Source: Clostridium sp. OF03-18AA
GTDB lineage: Bacteria > Bacillota > Clostridia > Lachnospirales > Lachnospiraceae
Direction: 5' to 3'
Assembly (NCBI RefSeq): GCF_003478035.1
Contig: NZ_QUEP01000011.1
Coordinates: 43,339 to 107,338, forward strand
DNA length: 64,000 nt
Positions within the stretch are counted from its first letter, which is position 1. Every line of letters begins with the position of its first letter. The notes beneath the pieces were generated by a model. It ran no database searches, was not told the DNA's origin, and saw only the letters and a program-made list of their open reading frames with translations. The position numbers were made by a program, and so were the translations under genes. This document shows, in pieces, positions 1 to 8,868 of this stretch.

Positions 1-1448
1 TGGCTTACAATCATGGAGTAAGGGTAAAAGAGCAGGCAACGAGCCTGGTCGCACCCGTTACAGGAACAGCCGGACTGCAGGTAATCATCGGAACAGCACC
101 TGTGAACCTCGCAGCCGACCCGTACAAGGCAACCAATGTACCGATGATCGCCTACAGTTTCAGTGGAGCCGTGGAGCAGGTTGGATACAGTGACGATTTC
201 AAGAATTACACGCTCTGCCAGAGCATGGACGCTTGCTTCCGTGTTCTCAATGTCGCACCGATTATCTTAATCAATGTGCTCGACCCGAAGAAACACAAGA
301 AAGCAAACGAGGAACAGACCGTGAATGTGGAGAAGATGCAGGCAACAGTAAAGGTGGTAGGCATCCTCGCAGATACCGTAGAGGTAAAGGCAAACGAAGC
401 CACACTCACAGCCGGAACGGACTACATCACGACATTCGATGATGACGGATACCTTGTGATCACATTAACCGCAGGAGGCAAGGGTGCATCAGCCAAGACC
501 CTCACAGTCAATAGCACAAGCATCGACCCAACTGCCGTAACAGAGAGCGACATCATTGGTGGATACAATGCAAGTACCGGAGCAGAGACTGGTATGGAGT
601 TAATCCGCCACATCTATCCGAAATTCAGCATGACACCGGGTCTGCTCTTAGCACCAGGATGGACGCAGAAGCCGAATGTAGGTATCGCCCTTGCAGCAAA
701 GTGCGAGGAAATCAACGGAGTATTCACTTGTGAATGCATCCTCGATATCGACACCGCAGAAGCAACCAAGTACACAGACTGCAACGACTGGAAGAATAAG
801 AATGGATACACCAACAAGCACGCAGCACTTCTCTGGCCGCAGGTAAAGGTCGGAACGAAGCAGTATGCATATTCCGCTATCTTCGGAGCGTTGACAGCGT
901 ACACAGACGCAAGCAACGATGATGTGCCGAACCTCTCCCCTTCCAATAAGCTGATCGGAATTACTGGTCTCTGCCTGGAAGATGGAACAGAGGTGGTTTT
1001 GGATGAATTACAGGCAAACCTCTTAAACGGACAGGGTATCATTACCGCAATCAATGATTCCGGATGGAAGTCATGGGGCAACAACACAGCGTGCTATCCG
1101 GCGAATACAGACCCGAAAGACAGATGGTTCTGCTGCCGTAGATTTTTCTCATGGTGGGGCAACAGCTTCATCTTGACCTACAAACAGAAAGTAGATGACA
1201 ATGGAAATTATCGCTTGATTGAGTCTGTTGTGGACAGTGAAAACATCAGAGGAAACTCATACGTGCCGAGTAAATGTGCAGGGGCAAGAATTGAATTTAG
1301 TGAGGACGAAAATCCGGTAACGGACATCCTTAACGGCAAGATCCAGTTCCATCAGTACCTCGCACCATATGTACCCGCAGAGGACATCCTCAATATTTTG
1401 GAATTTGACCCGACCATGCTGTCGGCAGCATTAAGCGGAGGTGAATAA
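1..1448 (+). CDS. Phage contractile tail sheath protein
   Basis: Forms the contractile outer sheath around the tail tube. The reading frame is open from base 3 and begins A-Y-N-H-G-V-R-V-K-E; bases 1-2 are TG, so the start codon is almost certainly an ATG whose A lies just outside the window and the gene is complete except for that base. About 482 residues, within the range of P2 FI-like and Firmicute sheath proteins. The N-terminal pattern of a short basic strand followed by a V-x-P-V-T-G-T-A-G-L stretch is typical of sheath subunits. It is followed by the tube gene after 2 bp, the standard sheath-tube pairing. Any ATG or GTG further inside, such as the GTG at 102, would remove this conserved N-terminus. 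Confidence 0.9.
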   Translation, partial: AYNHGVRVKEQATSLVAPVTGTAGLQVIIGTAPVNLAADPYKATNVPMIAYSFSGAVEQVGYSDDFKNYTLCQSMDACFRVLNVAPIILINVLDPKKHKKANEEQTVNVEKMQATVKVVGILADTVEVKANEATLTAGTDYITTFDDDGYLVITLTAGGKGASAKTLTVNSTSIDPTAVTESDIIGGYNASTGAETGMELIRHIYPKFSMTPGLLLAPGWTQKPNVGIALAAKCEEINGVFTCECILDIDTAEATKYTDCNDWKNKNGYTNKHAALLWPQVKVGTKQYAYSAIFGALTAYTDASNDDVPNLSPSNKLIGITGLCLEDGTEVVLDELQANLLNGQGIITAINDSGWKSWGNNTACYPANTDPKDRWFCCRRFFSWWGNSFILTYKQKVDDNGNYRLIESVVDSENIRGNSYVPSKCAGARIEFSEDENPVTDILNGKIQFHQYLAPYVPAEDILNILEFDPTMLSAALSGGE

Positions 1449-1450
1449 GA

Positions 1451-1975
1451 ATGAAGGCATTAGGTATTCCGGGAGTTATCAATAACTTCAACCTTTATAA
1501 CGATGGAACAGTACTTGTAGGTCTGACAGGGGAAATCTCCCTGCCGGACTTCGAGGGAATGACCGAGACACTGAGCGGTCCCGGTATCCTTGGAGAAATC
1601 GAGGAAGTAATCATCGGACAGTTCGGAAGCATGGAGTTGGAGATTCCGTTCCGAATTCTCGATGAGGACGCATTCAAGTTGATGTCCCCTGCAACCTCGC
1701 TGAATCTGACACTCAGAGCCAGTGAGCAGTTTACAGTCAAGAGCACAGGCGGCATTGACTACAAGGGCATGAGAGTAGTTGTCCGTGGACGGATGAAGAA
1801 ACTTACAAGCGGCACCGTGAAGCAGGGCGGGGCGATGGACGCAGCAGTGACGGTAGAAGTTGTTTATATCATGATTGAACTTGACGGCAAGCAGAGAGTC
1901 GAACTTGATAAGCTTAACAATGTCTACAAGGTCAACGGTGTGGACTTACTGGCAAAAATCAGAAAGCAGTGTTAA
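1451..1975 (+). CDS. Phage major tail tube protein
   Basis: 174 residues, P2 FII-like size and position directly after the sheath. It should form the rigid inner tube through which DNA passes. The GGAGGTG at the end of the sheath gene serves as its ribosome site. The sequence is beta-rich with no membrane segment or signal peptide, as expected. Identity rests on gene order plus overall resemblance to tube proteins of contractile phages of Firmicutes; no catalytic motif exists to check. Confidence 0.88.
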   Translation: MKALGIPGVINNFNLYNDGTVLVGLTGEISLPDFEGMTETLSGPGILGEIEEVIIGQFGSMELEIPFRILDEDAFKLMSPATSLNLTLRASEQFTVKSTGGIDYKGMRVVVRGRMKKLTSGTVKQGGAMDAAVTVEVVYIMIELDGKQRVELDKLNNVYKVNGVDLLAKIRKQC

Positions 1976-1993
1976 TTAAGGAGGACGAGCAAG

Positions 1994-2353
1994 ATGGAAA
2001 AAGAAGCAAAGAAAACAGAGGTAGCAGTAGAGGTATTGGACAAAGACGGAGAAGTGATCGAGAACGAGTATACGGTAGTTTTTAATAAGCCGTACACATT
2101 CGAGGGCGAAACCTATGACAAAATCGATCTAAGCGGACTGGACAATCTGACAGCAGCGGACATGATCGCAGCAAATAAGATTCTGGACAGAACCGGATCA
2201 TTCACATTCCTTCCGGAAATGTCCTTGGAGTATGCGTGCATCATCGCTGCCAAGGCAACCAAACTTCCGGTGGAATTTTTCAAGGGATTACACCCGAAGG
2301 AAGCAGTCAAGGTCAAGAACCGTGTGACAGCTTTTTTCTACGGAGCGGAATAA
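1994..2353 (+). CDS. Tail assembly chaperone, short (zero-frame) form
   Basis: 119-residue acidic protein between tube and tape measure, the place of the G-type tail assembly chaperone (P2 E, lambda G). Such chaperones coat the tape measure protein while the tube polymerises and are absent from the virion. The start has a strong AAGGAGG site upstream. The C-terminal end V-T-A-F-F-Y-G-A-E overlaps a T-TTT-TTC slippery heptamer in the correct phase, so part of the translation should continue in the -1 frame to 2520. Confidence 0.85.
   Translation: MEKEAKKTEVAVEVLDKDGEVIENEYTVVFNKPYTFEGETYDKIDLSGLDNLTAADMIAANKILDRTGSFTFLPEMSLEYACIIAAKATKLPVEFFKGLHPKEAVKVKNRVTAFFYGAE
2332..2338 (+). promoter_or_regulatory. 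Programmed -1 ribosomal frameshift slippery site
   Basis: The heptamer T TTT TTC is read in the zero frame as the last base of GCT followed by TTT and TTC, which is exactly the X-XXY-YYZ phase needed for tandem slippage. It lies five codons before the zero-frame stop. The -1 frame is open from here to 2520 and has no good start of its own. The same arrangement is known for tail chaperone genes of lambda and P2. Confidence 0.8.
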
Positions 2354-2520
2354 GTCCAACTGACGGTGCAAACCTCCGGAAACTCGCAATACAGTTATCA
2401 ATGACATTACGGACCGGGATAGATTTCTTTCTATCTCTGTCCGTTTTTGAATTGCGGGAAATAGCCGAGGAGGTGGCAGACATTGGCAAGCAGCAGCAAA
2501 GAGCAGGAACTCGCCATTAA
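2338..2520 (+). CDS. Frameshift extension of the tail assembly chaperone (GT-type)
   Basis: Reading from the slippery site in the -1 frame adds about 60 residues and gives a fusion of about 175 residues ending at 2520. The added part contains a helix resembling the T domains of GT chaperones (F-F-L-S-L-S-V-F-E-L-R-E-I-A-E-E-V), which are thought to bring the tape measure protein to the chaperone. It overlaps the tape measure start by 38 bp. The frame has no ribosome site of its own, which is why it is read as an extension and not a separate gene. Confidence 0.75.
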   Translation, partial: LRSGISPTDGANLRKLAIQLSMTLRTGIDFFLSLSVFELREIAEEVADIGKQQQRAGTRH

Positions 2521-5500
2521 AATCGCAGGCAAGGTCGAAAACTCTTTCAAGCAAAGTCTCGGAGTAACCGAGGACGGATTAAACAAAATAGCGAGCGTTG
2601 CTAAGAAAGCCGCAGCAGTGGCGGCCGCAGCATTCGCAGCCGTTAAGGTCGGAGACTTCATATCCGGTGCGGTTGATGAGTATGCGGAATTTGAACAGGC
2701 AATGGCAAACACCTCTGCTATCGCAGGGGCATCTGCGGACGATTATGCGAAACTGTCTGCTGCGGCCAGAGAAGCAGGTAAAGCGACAACCTTCACGGCT
2801 TCGGAGGCGGCCGATGCCTTGGGATATATGGCACTGGCGGGATGGAATGTGGAAGAAAGTACCGCAGCCTTAACACCAGTGCTTAAACTCGCAGAAGCAA
2901 CGCAGGCAGACCTTGCTACCACCAGTGACCAGGTAACAGACTCCATGAGTGCCATGGGAGTTGGAATAGATGACTTACAGGGATACCTCGATGTTATCGT
3001 AACGACCAACAACAAGGCGAATACCACGGCGGCAGACCTTATGGATGCATTCATCGGATGCGGTGGTGCAGCCAGAGCCGCAGGTATGAACTACAAGGAA
3101 ACCTCCACAGCACTCGGAATCTTGGCGAACAACGGTATTAAGGGCAGTGAAGCAGGTACAGCATTGAACTCAATGCTTGTACGAATCAGCACCAAGGATG
3201 TAGCGCAAAAGGCATTCAAGGATTTAGGTGTCGCAGTTTACGACAGTTCCGGGGAAATGAGGAACATGAGGGATATCCTCGTGGACTTAAACGGTGCAAT
3301 GGCAGGAATGACGCAGGAGCAGAAAAACTCCTATATGTCAGCAATTGCCGGAACGAACTACTACTCACAGTTTGGTTACTTACTGGACGGAGTAAAAGAG
3401 GGAGTAAACGGCTCTGCATCAGCATGGGATGAACTCGCCGGAGCAATCGACAATTCGACTGGCGCACTGGATGCAATGGATGCAACAGCGACCGGAACAT
3501 TACAAGGCGCACTGGCACGATTCCAGTCGGCAATCAGCGACCTAAAGATAAGCATGGTAGAGGACTTCGGACCGTATGCGATGCAGATCATAGATGCGGT
3601 GGCATTGAAAATCCCGGATATTACGGCAGGGTTCAGCGAACTCATTCAGAAACTACCAATCCAAGAATTCATGAACGGAGTCGGTCAGATGGCAGGCGGT
3701 GTTCTAGATTTTGTCGGAAAGATAGTGGACGGTCAGAGTTTCTCCGAAGCATTCTCGTCAACACTGTCGGAAGATTTCGGTGCAGAACTGCCCGGAAGCG
3801 TACAGACATTCCTTGGAGTGATCCAGAACCTGTGGGATGATTTCCAGTCATTCATTGGATGGATAGGAAGCACCGCCGAAGCAACACTGGGCGGATTAAA
3901 AGATACAATCGCAGAGCATGAGCCACAGCTACAGGCAATCATGGATTTGTTATCAGATGTGCAGCAGAAATTCTCGGAAGCCTTCGGGGGCGCAAGTGAT
4001 GATGCAAGCAGTCTGGTAAGCGGAGGACTTCCGGCACTGGTCGGGGCACTATTGGATGTACTGGGCGCAGCGGCAAATGTACTTGACAAATTCGTGGAAT
4101 GGAAAGGTTTTATACCTACCGTGACCACACTGGCGACAGCCATCGCAGGGTTTAAACTTGCGAAAACAGCGATAGAGATCGCAAAGGTTACCAAGGCAAT
4201 GACACTGCTTCGGGTAGCCAAGATAAAGGATAAAGCGGAAACATTGTATCTGAACGCACTATATGCCAAGGACGCAATCGTGAAAGCAGCATCCACAGCA
4301 GCAACATGGGCACAAACAGCAGCCACAACCGCATGGAACGTGGTCTGCACGGCGGCGACAGCGGTAACGACCGCACTGGGTGCAGCGTTTACATTCTTAA
4401 CCAGTCCGATTGGCTTAGTAATTCTGGCAATCGGAGCAGTAATCGCTATCGGTGTATTACTGTATAAAAACTGGGATACGGTAAAGGAAAAGGCAGGGCA
4501 ACTCGGAGAGTGGATCTCCGCAAAGTTCTCCGCATTGAAAAATGCGGTCTGCAATGCGGTGGACGGCTTCAAAGATAAATTCCCGGTAGCCTTCGAATTT
4601 ATCAAGGGTGTATTTGATGGATGGTGGACAACCGTCAAGGGAGTAATTGACGGAGTGAAACAGGTATTCCAGGGAATCATTGACTTCGTAGCCGGGGTAT
4701 TTACCGGAGACTGGAGCAGGGCACTGGATGGACTGAAAAACATCTTCCTCGGAGCATTTAATGCGCTGAAATCGTTGGCACTCGCTCCTTTGAACGCACT
4801 GAAGGGTGTAGTAACCGGAGCATTTAATGCCATAGACACAGCCACAGGCGGAAAACTGACGGCAATTAAAGAAAAAGCGTCCGAATGTTGGAACAATGTG
4901 AAGCAGACGGCAGGTACAGTATTACAGGCAGCCAAGGACACTGTAAGCGAAAAGCTGAACAACATGAAAACCGCATACGAGCAACACGGTGGCGGAATCA
5001 AGGGTGTAGCAGCCGCAGCGGTCGAGGGTGTCAAAGGATATTACACAGCCGGATACACATTCATAGACAATCTGACAGGCGGAAAGTTATCAGCCATCAA
5101 GGATAAGTTCACATCCAAGATGGGTGAGGTAAAGGCGAGCGTTTCGGAAGCATTCAACAATGTCAAAGACACAGCCGGAAACCTCATGGAAACAGCCAGA
5201 GCAAATGTAGGGACAAAACTCGATGCCATGAAATCTGCGTATGACAGCGCAGGCGGAGGCATTAAGGGAGTGGTCGCAGGAGCAATGGCAGGAGTACAAA
5301 GCACCTTCTCCAGTGTGATGAGCACCGTGGATACATTGACGGGAGGAAAATTATCCTCCATTACAAGTGCATTCACAAACAAACTGAACGCAGCCAAAAC
5401 AGCCGTCACGAATGTCCTTGGGAATATCAAGCAGGCATTCAGTGACAAACTGGAAGCAGCGAAAAGCGTGGTAACCGGAGCACTGGACAAAATCAAGGGA

Positions 5501-6076
5501 GCATTTAACTTCAAGTGGTCACTGCCGCACCTCAACCTCCCACACATCAGTGTAAGTGGAGGACAAGCACCATACGGTATCGCAGGAAAAGGCTCACTGC
5601 CTAAGTTCTCAATCGAATGGTACAAAAATGGTGGTATTATGACGCAGCCTACCGCATTCGGAATCAATCCGGAAAGCGGAAACTTAATGGCAGGCGGAGA
5701 AGCAGGACCAGAAGCAATCGTGCCTCTTTCCCAGTTATGGGAGAAAATGACGACCATCCTAAAAGGCATTCTCGCAGAGAGCCAGAACGGTGGCGCAGGC
5801 AACGCACTGTCGGCACTGGTGGATAAGGTCGGGGCAGCAATGCAGGGAAGCACGCAGACACCAATATCCGGTCTGCTCGACAGACTGAGTGGCGGTGGAA
5901 ACGAACCGCAACCTGCGACAGCAAACGGAGCACCAATAAACTACGCACCAGTATATAACTTCAACGGCGCAGCACCTACGAAGGATGATCTGGTGGAAGC
6001 AGAGCGTATGTCACAGGCAGAATTCAATGAAATGATGGAGCAGTGGCAGCGTGACAACGACAGAAAGAGGTTCTAA
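2483..6076 (+). CDS. Phage tail tape measure protein
   Basis: 1,197 residues, the longest gene of the tail module, expected to set tail length and be ejected on infection. It starts at TTG after AGGAGG. Residues about 60-330 match the TP901-type tape measure core, with repeated A-x-A-A and G-x-x-A-G-T-A-L-N segments. A hydrophobic stretch near residues 630-660 (L-V-I-L-A-I-G-A-V-I-A-I-G) could cross a membrane. Residues about 770-1010 hold three imperfect copies of an about 80-residue unit with the signature T-G-G-K-L-(T/S)-x-I. The C-terminus carries the M-A-G-G-E-A-G-P-E-A-I-V-P-L motif common at tape measure ends. Confidence 0.93.
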   Translation: MASSSKEQELAIKIAGKVENSFKQSLGVTEDGLNKIASVAKKAAAVAAAAFAAVKVGDFISGAVDEYAEFEQAMANTSAIAGASADDYAKLSAAAREAGKATTFTASEAADALGYMALAGWNVEESTAALTPVLKLAEATQADLATTSDQVTDSMSAMGVGIDDLQGYLDVIVTTNNKANTTAADLMDAFIGCGGAARAAGMNYKETSTALGILANNGIKGSEAGTALNSMLVRISTKDVAQKAFKDLGVAVYDSSGEMRNMRDILVDLNGAMAGMTQEQKNSYMSAIAGTNYYSQFGYLLDGVKEGVNGSASAWDELAGAIDNSTGALDAMDATATGTLQGALARFQSAISDLKISMVEDFGPYAMQIIDAVALKIPDITAGFSELIQKLPIQEFMNGVGQMAGGVLDFVGKIVDGQSFSEAFSSTLSEDFGAELPGSVQTFLGVIQNLWDDFQSFIGWIGSTAEATLGGLKDTIAEHEPQLQAIMDLLSDVQQKFSEAFGGASDDASSLVSGGLPALVGALLDVLGAAANVLDKFVEWKGFIPTVTTLATAIAGFKLAKTAIEIAKVTKAMTLLRVAKIKDKAETLYLNALYAKDAIVKAASTAATWAQTAATTAWNVVCTAATAVTTALGAAFTFLTSPIGLVILAIGAVIAIGVLLYKNWDTVKEKAGQLGEWISAKFSALKNAVCNAVDGFKDKFPVAFEFIKGVFDGWWTTVKGVIDGVKQVFQGIIDFVAGVFTGDWSRALDGLKNIFLGAFNALKSLALAPLNALKGVVTGAFNAIDTATGGKLTAIKEKASECWNNVKQTAGTVLQAAKDTVSEKLNNMKTAYEQHGGGIKGVAAAAVEGVKGYYTAGYTFIDNLTGGKLSAIKDKFTSKMGEVKASVSEAFNNVKDTAGNLMETARANVGTKLDAMKSAYDSAGGGIKGVVAGAMAGVQSTFSSVMSTVDTLTGGKLSSITSAFTNKLNAAKTAVTNVLGNIKQAFSDKLEAAKSVVTGALDKIKGAFNFKWSLPHLNLPHISVSGGQAPYGIAGKGSLPKFSIEWYKNGGIMTQPTAFGINPESGNLMAGGEAGPEAIVPLSQLWEKMTTILKGILAESQNGGAGNALSALVDKVGAAMQGSTQTPISGLLDRLSGGGNEPQPATANGAPINYAPVYNFNGAAPTKDDLVEAERMSQAEFNEMMEQWQRDNDRKRF

Positions 6077-6088
6077 GGAGGCGAGAGA

Positions 6089-6292
6089 ATGGCAGGCACA
6101 TACGAAACGGTGCAGGGCGACACATGGGATAAGATAGCGTACCAGGCCTACGGAGATGAGAAGTACGCAGGATACCTCATGGAGAACAACCGCCTGTTAC
6201 TGGAATACCTGGTATTCCCGGGCGGGGTCACTCTCGCCACACCGGAACTGGCAGATGAGGTAGACGAAGATCTGCCAATATGGAGGGATTAA
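6089..6292 (+). CDS. Phage tail protein X (LysM-like)
   Basis: 67 residues resembling P2 gpX, a small LysM-like protein of the tail-tip region. The motif V-Q-G-D-T-W-D-K-I-A at residues 8-17 is the LysM core, and V-T-L-x-x-P-E-L close to the end is typical for the family. It sits between tape measure and gene D as in P2-like phages, with GGAGGCGAG as ribosome site. Confidence 0.87.
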   Translation: MAGTYETVQGDTWDKIAYQAYGDEKYAGYLMENNRLLLEYLVFPGGVTLATPELADEVDEDLPIWRD

Positions 6293-6294
6293 GC

Positions 6295-7599
6295 ATGGAC
6301 CCAAGGAAAGCAACCGCCTCCGTTTCATATAACGGAAAGCGGATCGATACCAAACTCGCAGAGTACCTCCAGTCATTCAGTTACACAGATGTTGCATCGG
6401 GAGAGAGCGACAGCCTCTCCCTCAACATCAATGACAGAGACAGGAAGTGGATCAAGTCATGGTTTCCAAGCAAGGGAGACACTATGGCGGCCACGATTAT
6501 TATGAAAAACTGGAGCAAAGAGGGAGATACGCAGAAATTAAGCTGCGGATCTTTTGTGATTGATGATTTCAGTTTTTCTGGAACACCAGTCAAGCTGAAA
6601 CTGGAAGCGTTGGCACTTCCGGCAGACAGCAGCTTCAAGGAAACACAGAGAACAAAAACATATGAGAAAACAACCTTGGAGAATATCGGACAGGAAGTCG
6701 CAAAGCGGGCGGGCATCAAACTGTACTATGAAGCACCAAGGATACCAATAGAAAAGGTGGAGCAGAGCGAGAAGGATGACTGCTCATTCTATAACGAGTT
6801 GGTAAAACTCTACGGCTTCGCCATGAAGATATATAAAAACAAAATCGTGGTGTTTAACGAAGCCACCTATGAGAAAAAGAAATCAGTGGCAACGCTGACG
6901 GAACAGAACATAGAACCGAACTGGTCATGGAACACAAAATTGTGCAGAACCTACACTGGGGCGAAATATGAGTACACCAACAATGATAAAAACCAGACGA
7001 TAAAGGTCGAGGTCGGTGGCGGAAACAGGATACTGAAGGTCACGGATGCAGCGAGCAACGCATCGGAAGCAGAGCGCATTACACTGGCAAAAATCAATGA
7101 AGCCAACAAGGGCGACACAACCATGTCGGTAACAATGACCAGAGCCAACAGGAAGATCATAGCGACCTCCTGCGTGACCATAAAAGGCTTCGGAAAATTG
7201 GACGGCAAGTACTATGTGGAAAAGGTCACATGGGATATCGGAAGCGGATGTAAGCAGAAACTCGACCTTCGGAGAGTGGCGGATCGCTTCACGGATGCCA
7301 AATCATCGACCAAGGCTGTGGCAAAGAAGTCAAAGACGGAGACAAAGTCCTCCACAGCGACTACCACGGCAACGAAGTCCACAGGAACGCAGACACCAGT
7401 AAAGGGCGGAAAGTACACACTGACCACTACGAAAAAGGGTTACTACACCGCAGCCGAAGCACTGGCAGGTAAGGTAACCGGAGGACACCCGACAGGCACA
7501 AGACGACCTGGAACATATACGATATTCAACATTTCACAGGGTATGCTGAATCTAACGACCAAGGCAGGAGTGCCGGGGTCATGGATAAACCCGAACTAA
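6295..7599 (+). CDS. Phage late control / baseplate hub protein D
   Basis: 434 residues from the ATG at 6295, chosen because GGAGGG ends 7 bases upstream; the earlier ATG at 6280 lies inside gene X. P2 gpD-like proteins form the hub linking tube and spike. Residues 1-330 fit the late control D fold. A linker rich in K, S and T (about 340-365) leads to a C-terminal domain of about 60 residues (G-x-Y-T-L-T-T-T-K-K-G-Y-Y-T to W-I-N-P) that recurs at the end of many phage hub proteins and may bind a partner or cell-wall component. Confidence 0.85.
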   Translation: MDPRKATASVSYNGKRIDTKLAEYLQSFSYTDVASGESDSLSLNINDRDRKWIKSWFPSKGDTMAATIIMKNWSKEGDTQKLSCGSFVIDDFSFSGTPVKLKLEALALPADSSFKETQRTKTYEKTTLENIGQEVAKRAGIKLYYEAPRIPIEKVEQSEKDDCSFYNELVKLYGFAMKIYKNKIVVFNEATYEKKKSVATLTEQNIEPNWSWNTKLCRTYTGAKYEYTNNDKNQTIKVEVGGGNRILKVTDAASNASEAERITLAKINEANKGDTTMSVTMTRANRKIIATSCVTIKGFGKLDGKYYVEKVTWDIGSGCKQKLDLRRVADRFTDAKSSTKAVAKKSKTETKSSTATTTATKSTGTQTPVKGGKYTLTTTKKGYYTAAEALAGKVTGGHPTGTRRPGTYTIFNISQGMLNLTTKAGVPGSWINPN

Positions 7600-7612
7600 G
7601 GAGGTGGAGAGC

Positions 7613-8149
7613 ATGGCAGCAGCAACAATCAGACTGGGGAAGATATCCTCAATCAATTACACAGCGGGGAAAGCCAGAGTGGTGTATGAGGACAGAGACG
7701 ACTCCGTGACAAGCGAGCTTCCATTCCTCGCCCTGCAGTACAACATACCAAAGGTAGACGACCTCGTGATCGTGGCTTGCTTTTCCAACGGCACGGTGTC
7801 CGGGGTCATACTCGGACCGGTGTATAATTCAGCGAACACACCACATGAGGGTGGCGCAGGCATCTTCCGACAGGAGATGAGCAACAATGTGAATGAAGCA
7901 GTCATGTCCTATTCAGAAAAGAAGCAGACAATGATCCTGCGTGCCCCGAAGATAGAACTCGAAGGGTATGGATACGAGGACAAGCCGTATGTGACACTGG
8001 AACAGATAAACGATGCGTTCTCGGATATTGATGATAACAAGACCGGGATATCCAACCTGCAAGATGACACAGCCAAGACAAAGGGAAAGCCGTCCCTGCA
8101 GTCGCAGTTGGACGCACTGGAAGAAAGAGTAAAGGCACTGGGAGGTTGA
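7613..8149 (+). CDS. Phage baseplate assembly protein V (central spike)
   Basis: 178 residues from the ATG at 7613, which follows GGAGGTGGAGAGC. It resembles gpV-type spike proteins with an OB-fold: residues about 10-80 include the pattern P-K-V-D-D-L-V-I-V-A-C-F-x-x-G and then G-V-I-L-G-P-V-Y. The C-terminal part is polar and coiled-coil prone, ending in L-E-E-R-V-K-A-L-G-G. It lies between D and U. Confidence 0.82.
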   Translation: MAAATIRLGKISSINYTAGKARVVYEDRDDSVTSELPFLALQYNIPKVDDLVIVACFSNGTVSGVILGPVYNSANTPHEGGAGIFRQEMSNNVNEAVMSYSEKKQTMILRAPKIELEGYGYEDKPYVTLEQINDAFSDIDDNKTGISNLQDDTAKTKGKPSLQSQLDALEERVKALGG

Positions 8150-8153
8150 TGAG

Positions 8154-8552
8154 ATGGGAAGAATAGGAAACTTCGGAAAACTGATCGTCTTTGAAACGAG
8201 CGACAGCAGAATCCTCAACTTCACGGACTACCAGAGAACCATATCGGCAAACTGGGCGAAACATGAGCGCATCGGGAAAAAGCCGCAGTCGGAATTCCTC
8301 AACCCGGAACTGATGACTGTACAGTTCAAGGTCGTGCTGAACGCACAGCATGGAGTGAAGCCGTGGAAAACATTCCACGAAATCACAAAGGCGGTGCAGC
8401 AGGGAAGGGTGGAGAAACTGGTCATCGGAAACCATGCCGTAGGGTCGAACAGGTGGAAGATCACACAGGCTACCCAGTCAAACCTTGTTGTTATGGGAAC
8501 AGGGGAAATCCAGAAGATGGATGTCAATCTTTCATTGGAAGAATATCTGTAG
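8154..8552 (+). CDS. Phage tail protein U-like (P2 gpU family)
   Basis: 132 residues. The N-terminal G-x-F-G-x-L-x-F-E-(T/V)-S motif and the later W-K-I-T-x-A-x-x-x-x-x-x-x-G-x-G-E-I-x-x-M-x-V-x-L-x-L-E-E-Y-L pattern fit the P2 gpU family, tail completion proteins that cap the tail tube. It sits one codon after gene V, so translation is probably coupled. Confidence 0.78.
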   Translation: MGRIGNFGKLIVFETSDSRILNFTDYQRTISANWAKHERIGKKPQSEFLNPELMTVQFKVVLNAQHGVKPWKTFHEITKAVQQGRVEKLVIGNHAVGSNRWKITQATQSNLVVMGTGEIQKMDVNLSLEEYL

Positions 8553-8565
8553 GGAGGGCGGCGGA

Positions 8566-8868
8566 ATGACAATAGACTTAAAACACATAACCGTAGCCTT
8601 TGATTACACAAGCGGAGACATCGCAGATATTAAAAGGTGTCTGGAATGCTTATACCAGACGGCAGAGGGAACGTGTCCGCTCGACCGGGAATTCGGTCTG
8701 AATACGGACTTTGTAGGAATGCCGATGGATGTGGCAAAGAGCCAGTTCGCAGTGGAGATCATCGACAAGACGGACCGGTACGAGCCAAGGGCAACAGTAA
8801 AAGATATCAACTTCTCATTCAATGAGGATGGGCAGTTGCAGGCGGAGGTGGTAATAACAAATGTCTGA
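8566..8868 (+). CDS. Phage baseplate wedge protein W (gp25-like)
   Basis: 100 residues from the ATG at 8566, preceded by AGGGAGGG; upstream in-frame starts would overlap gene U. Contains the gp25/gpW-type segment C-P-L-D-R-E-F-G-L-x-x-D, the conserved core of baseplate wedge subunits that trigger sheath contraction. Its end overlaps the J gene by 8 bp, as usual for W-J pairs. Confidence 0.85.
   Translation: MTIDLKHITVAFDYTSGDIADIKRCLECLYQTAEGTCPLDREFGLNTDFVGMPMDVAKSQFAVEIIDKTDRYEPRATVKDINFSFNEDGQLQAEVVITNV

Noticed and set aside
2236..2520. Separate 94-residue gene between chaperone and tape measure
   Set aside because: Its first part overlaps the chaperone in the wrong frame and there is no ribosome site. 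Only the part after the slippery heptamer makes sense, as a -1 extension.
3733..5034. 433-codon open frame on the minus strand
   Set aside because: Lies wholly inside the tape measure gene. It follows the codon periodicity of that gene, has no ribosome site and gives a low-complexity protein.
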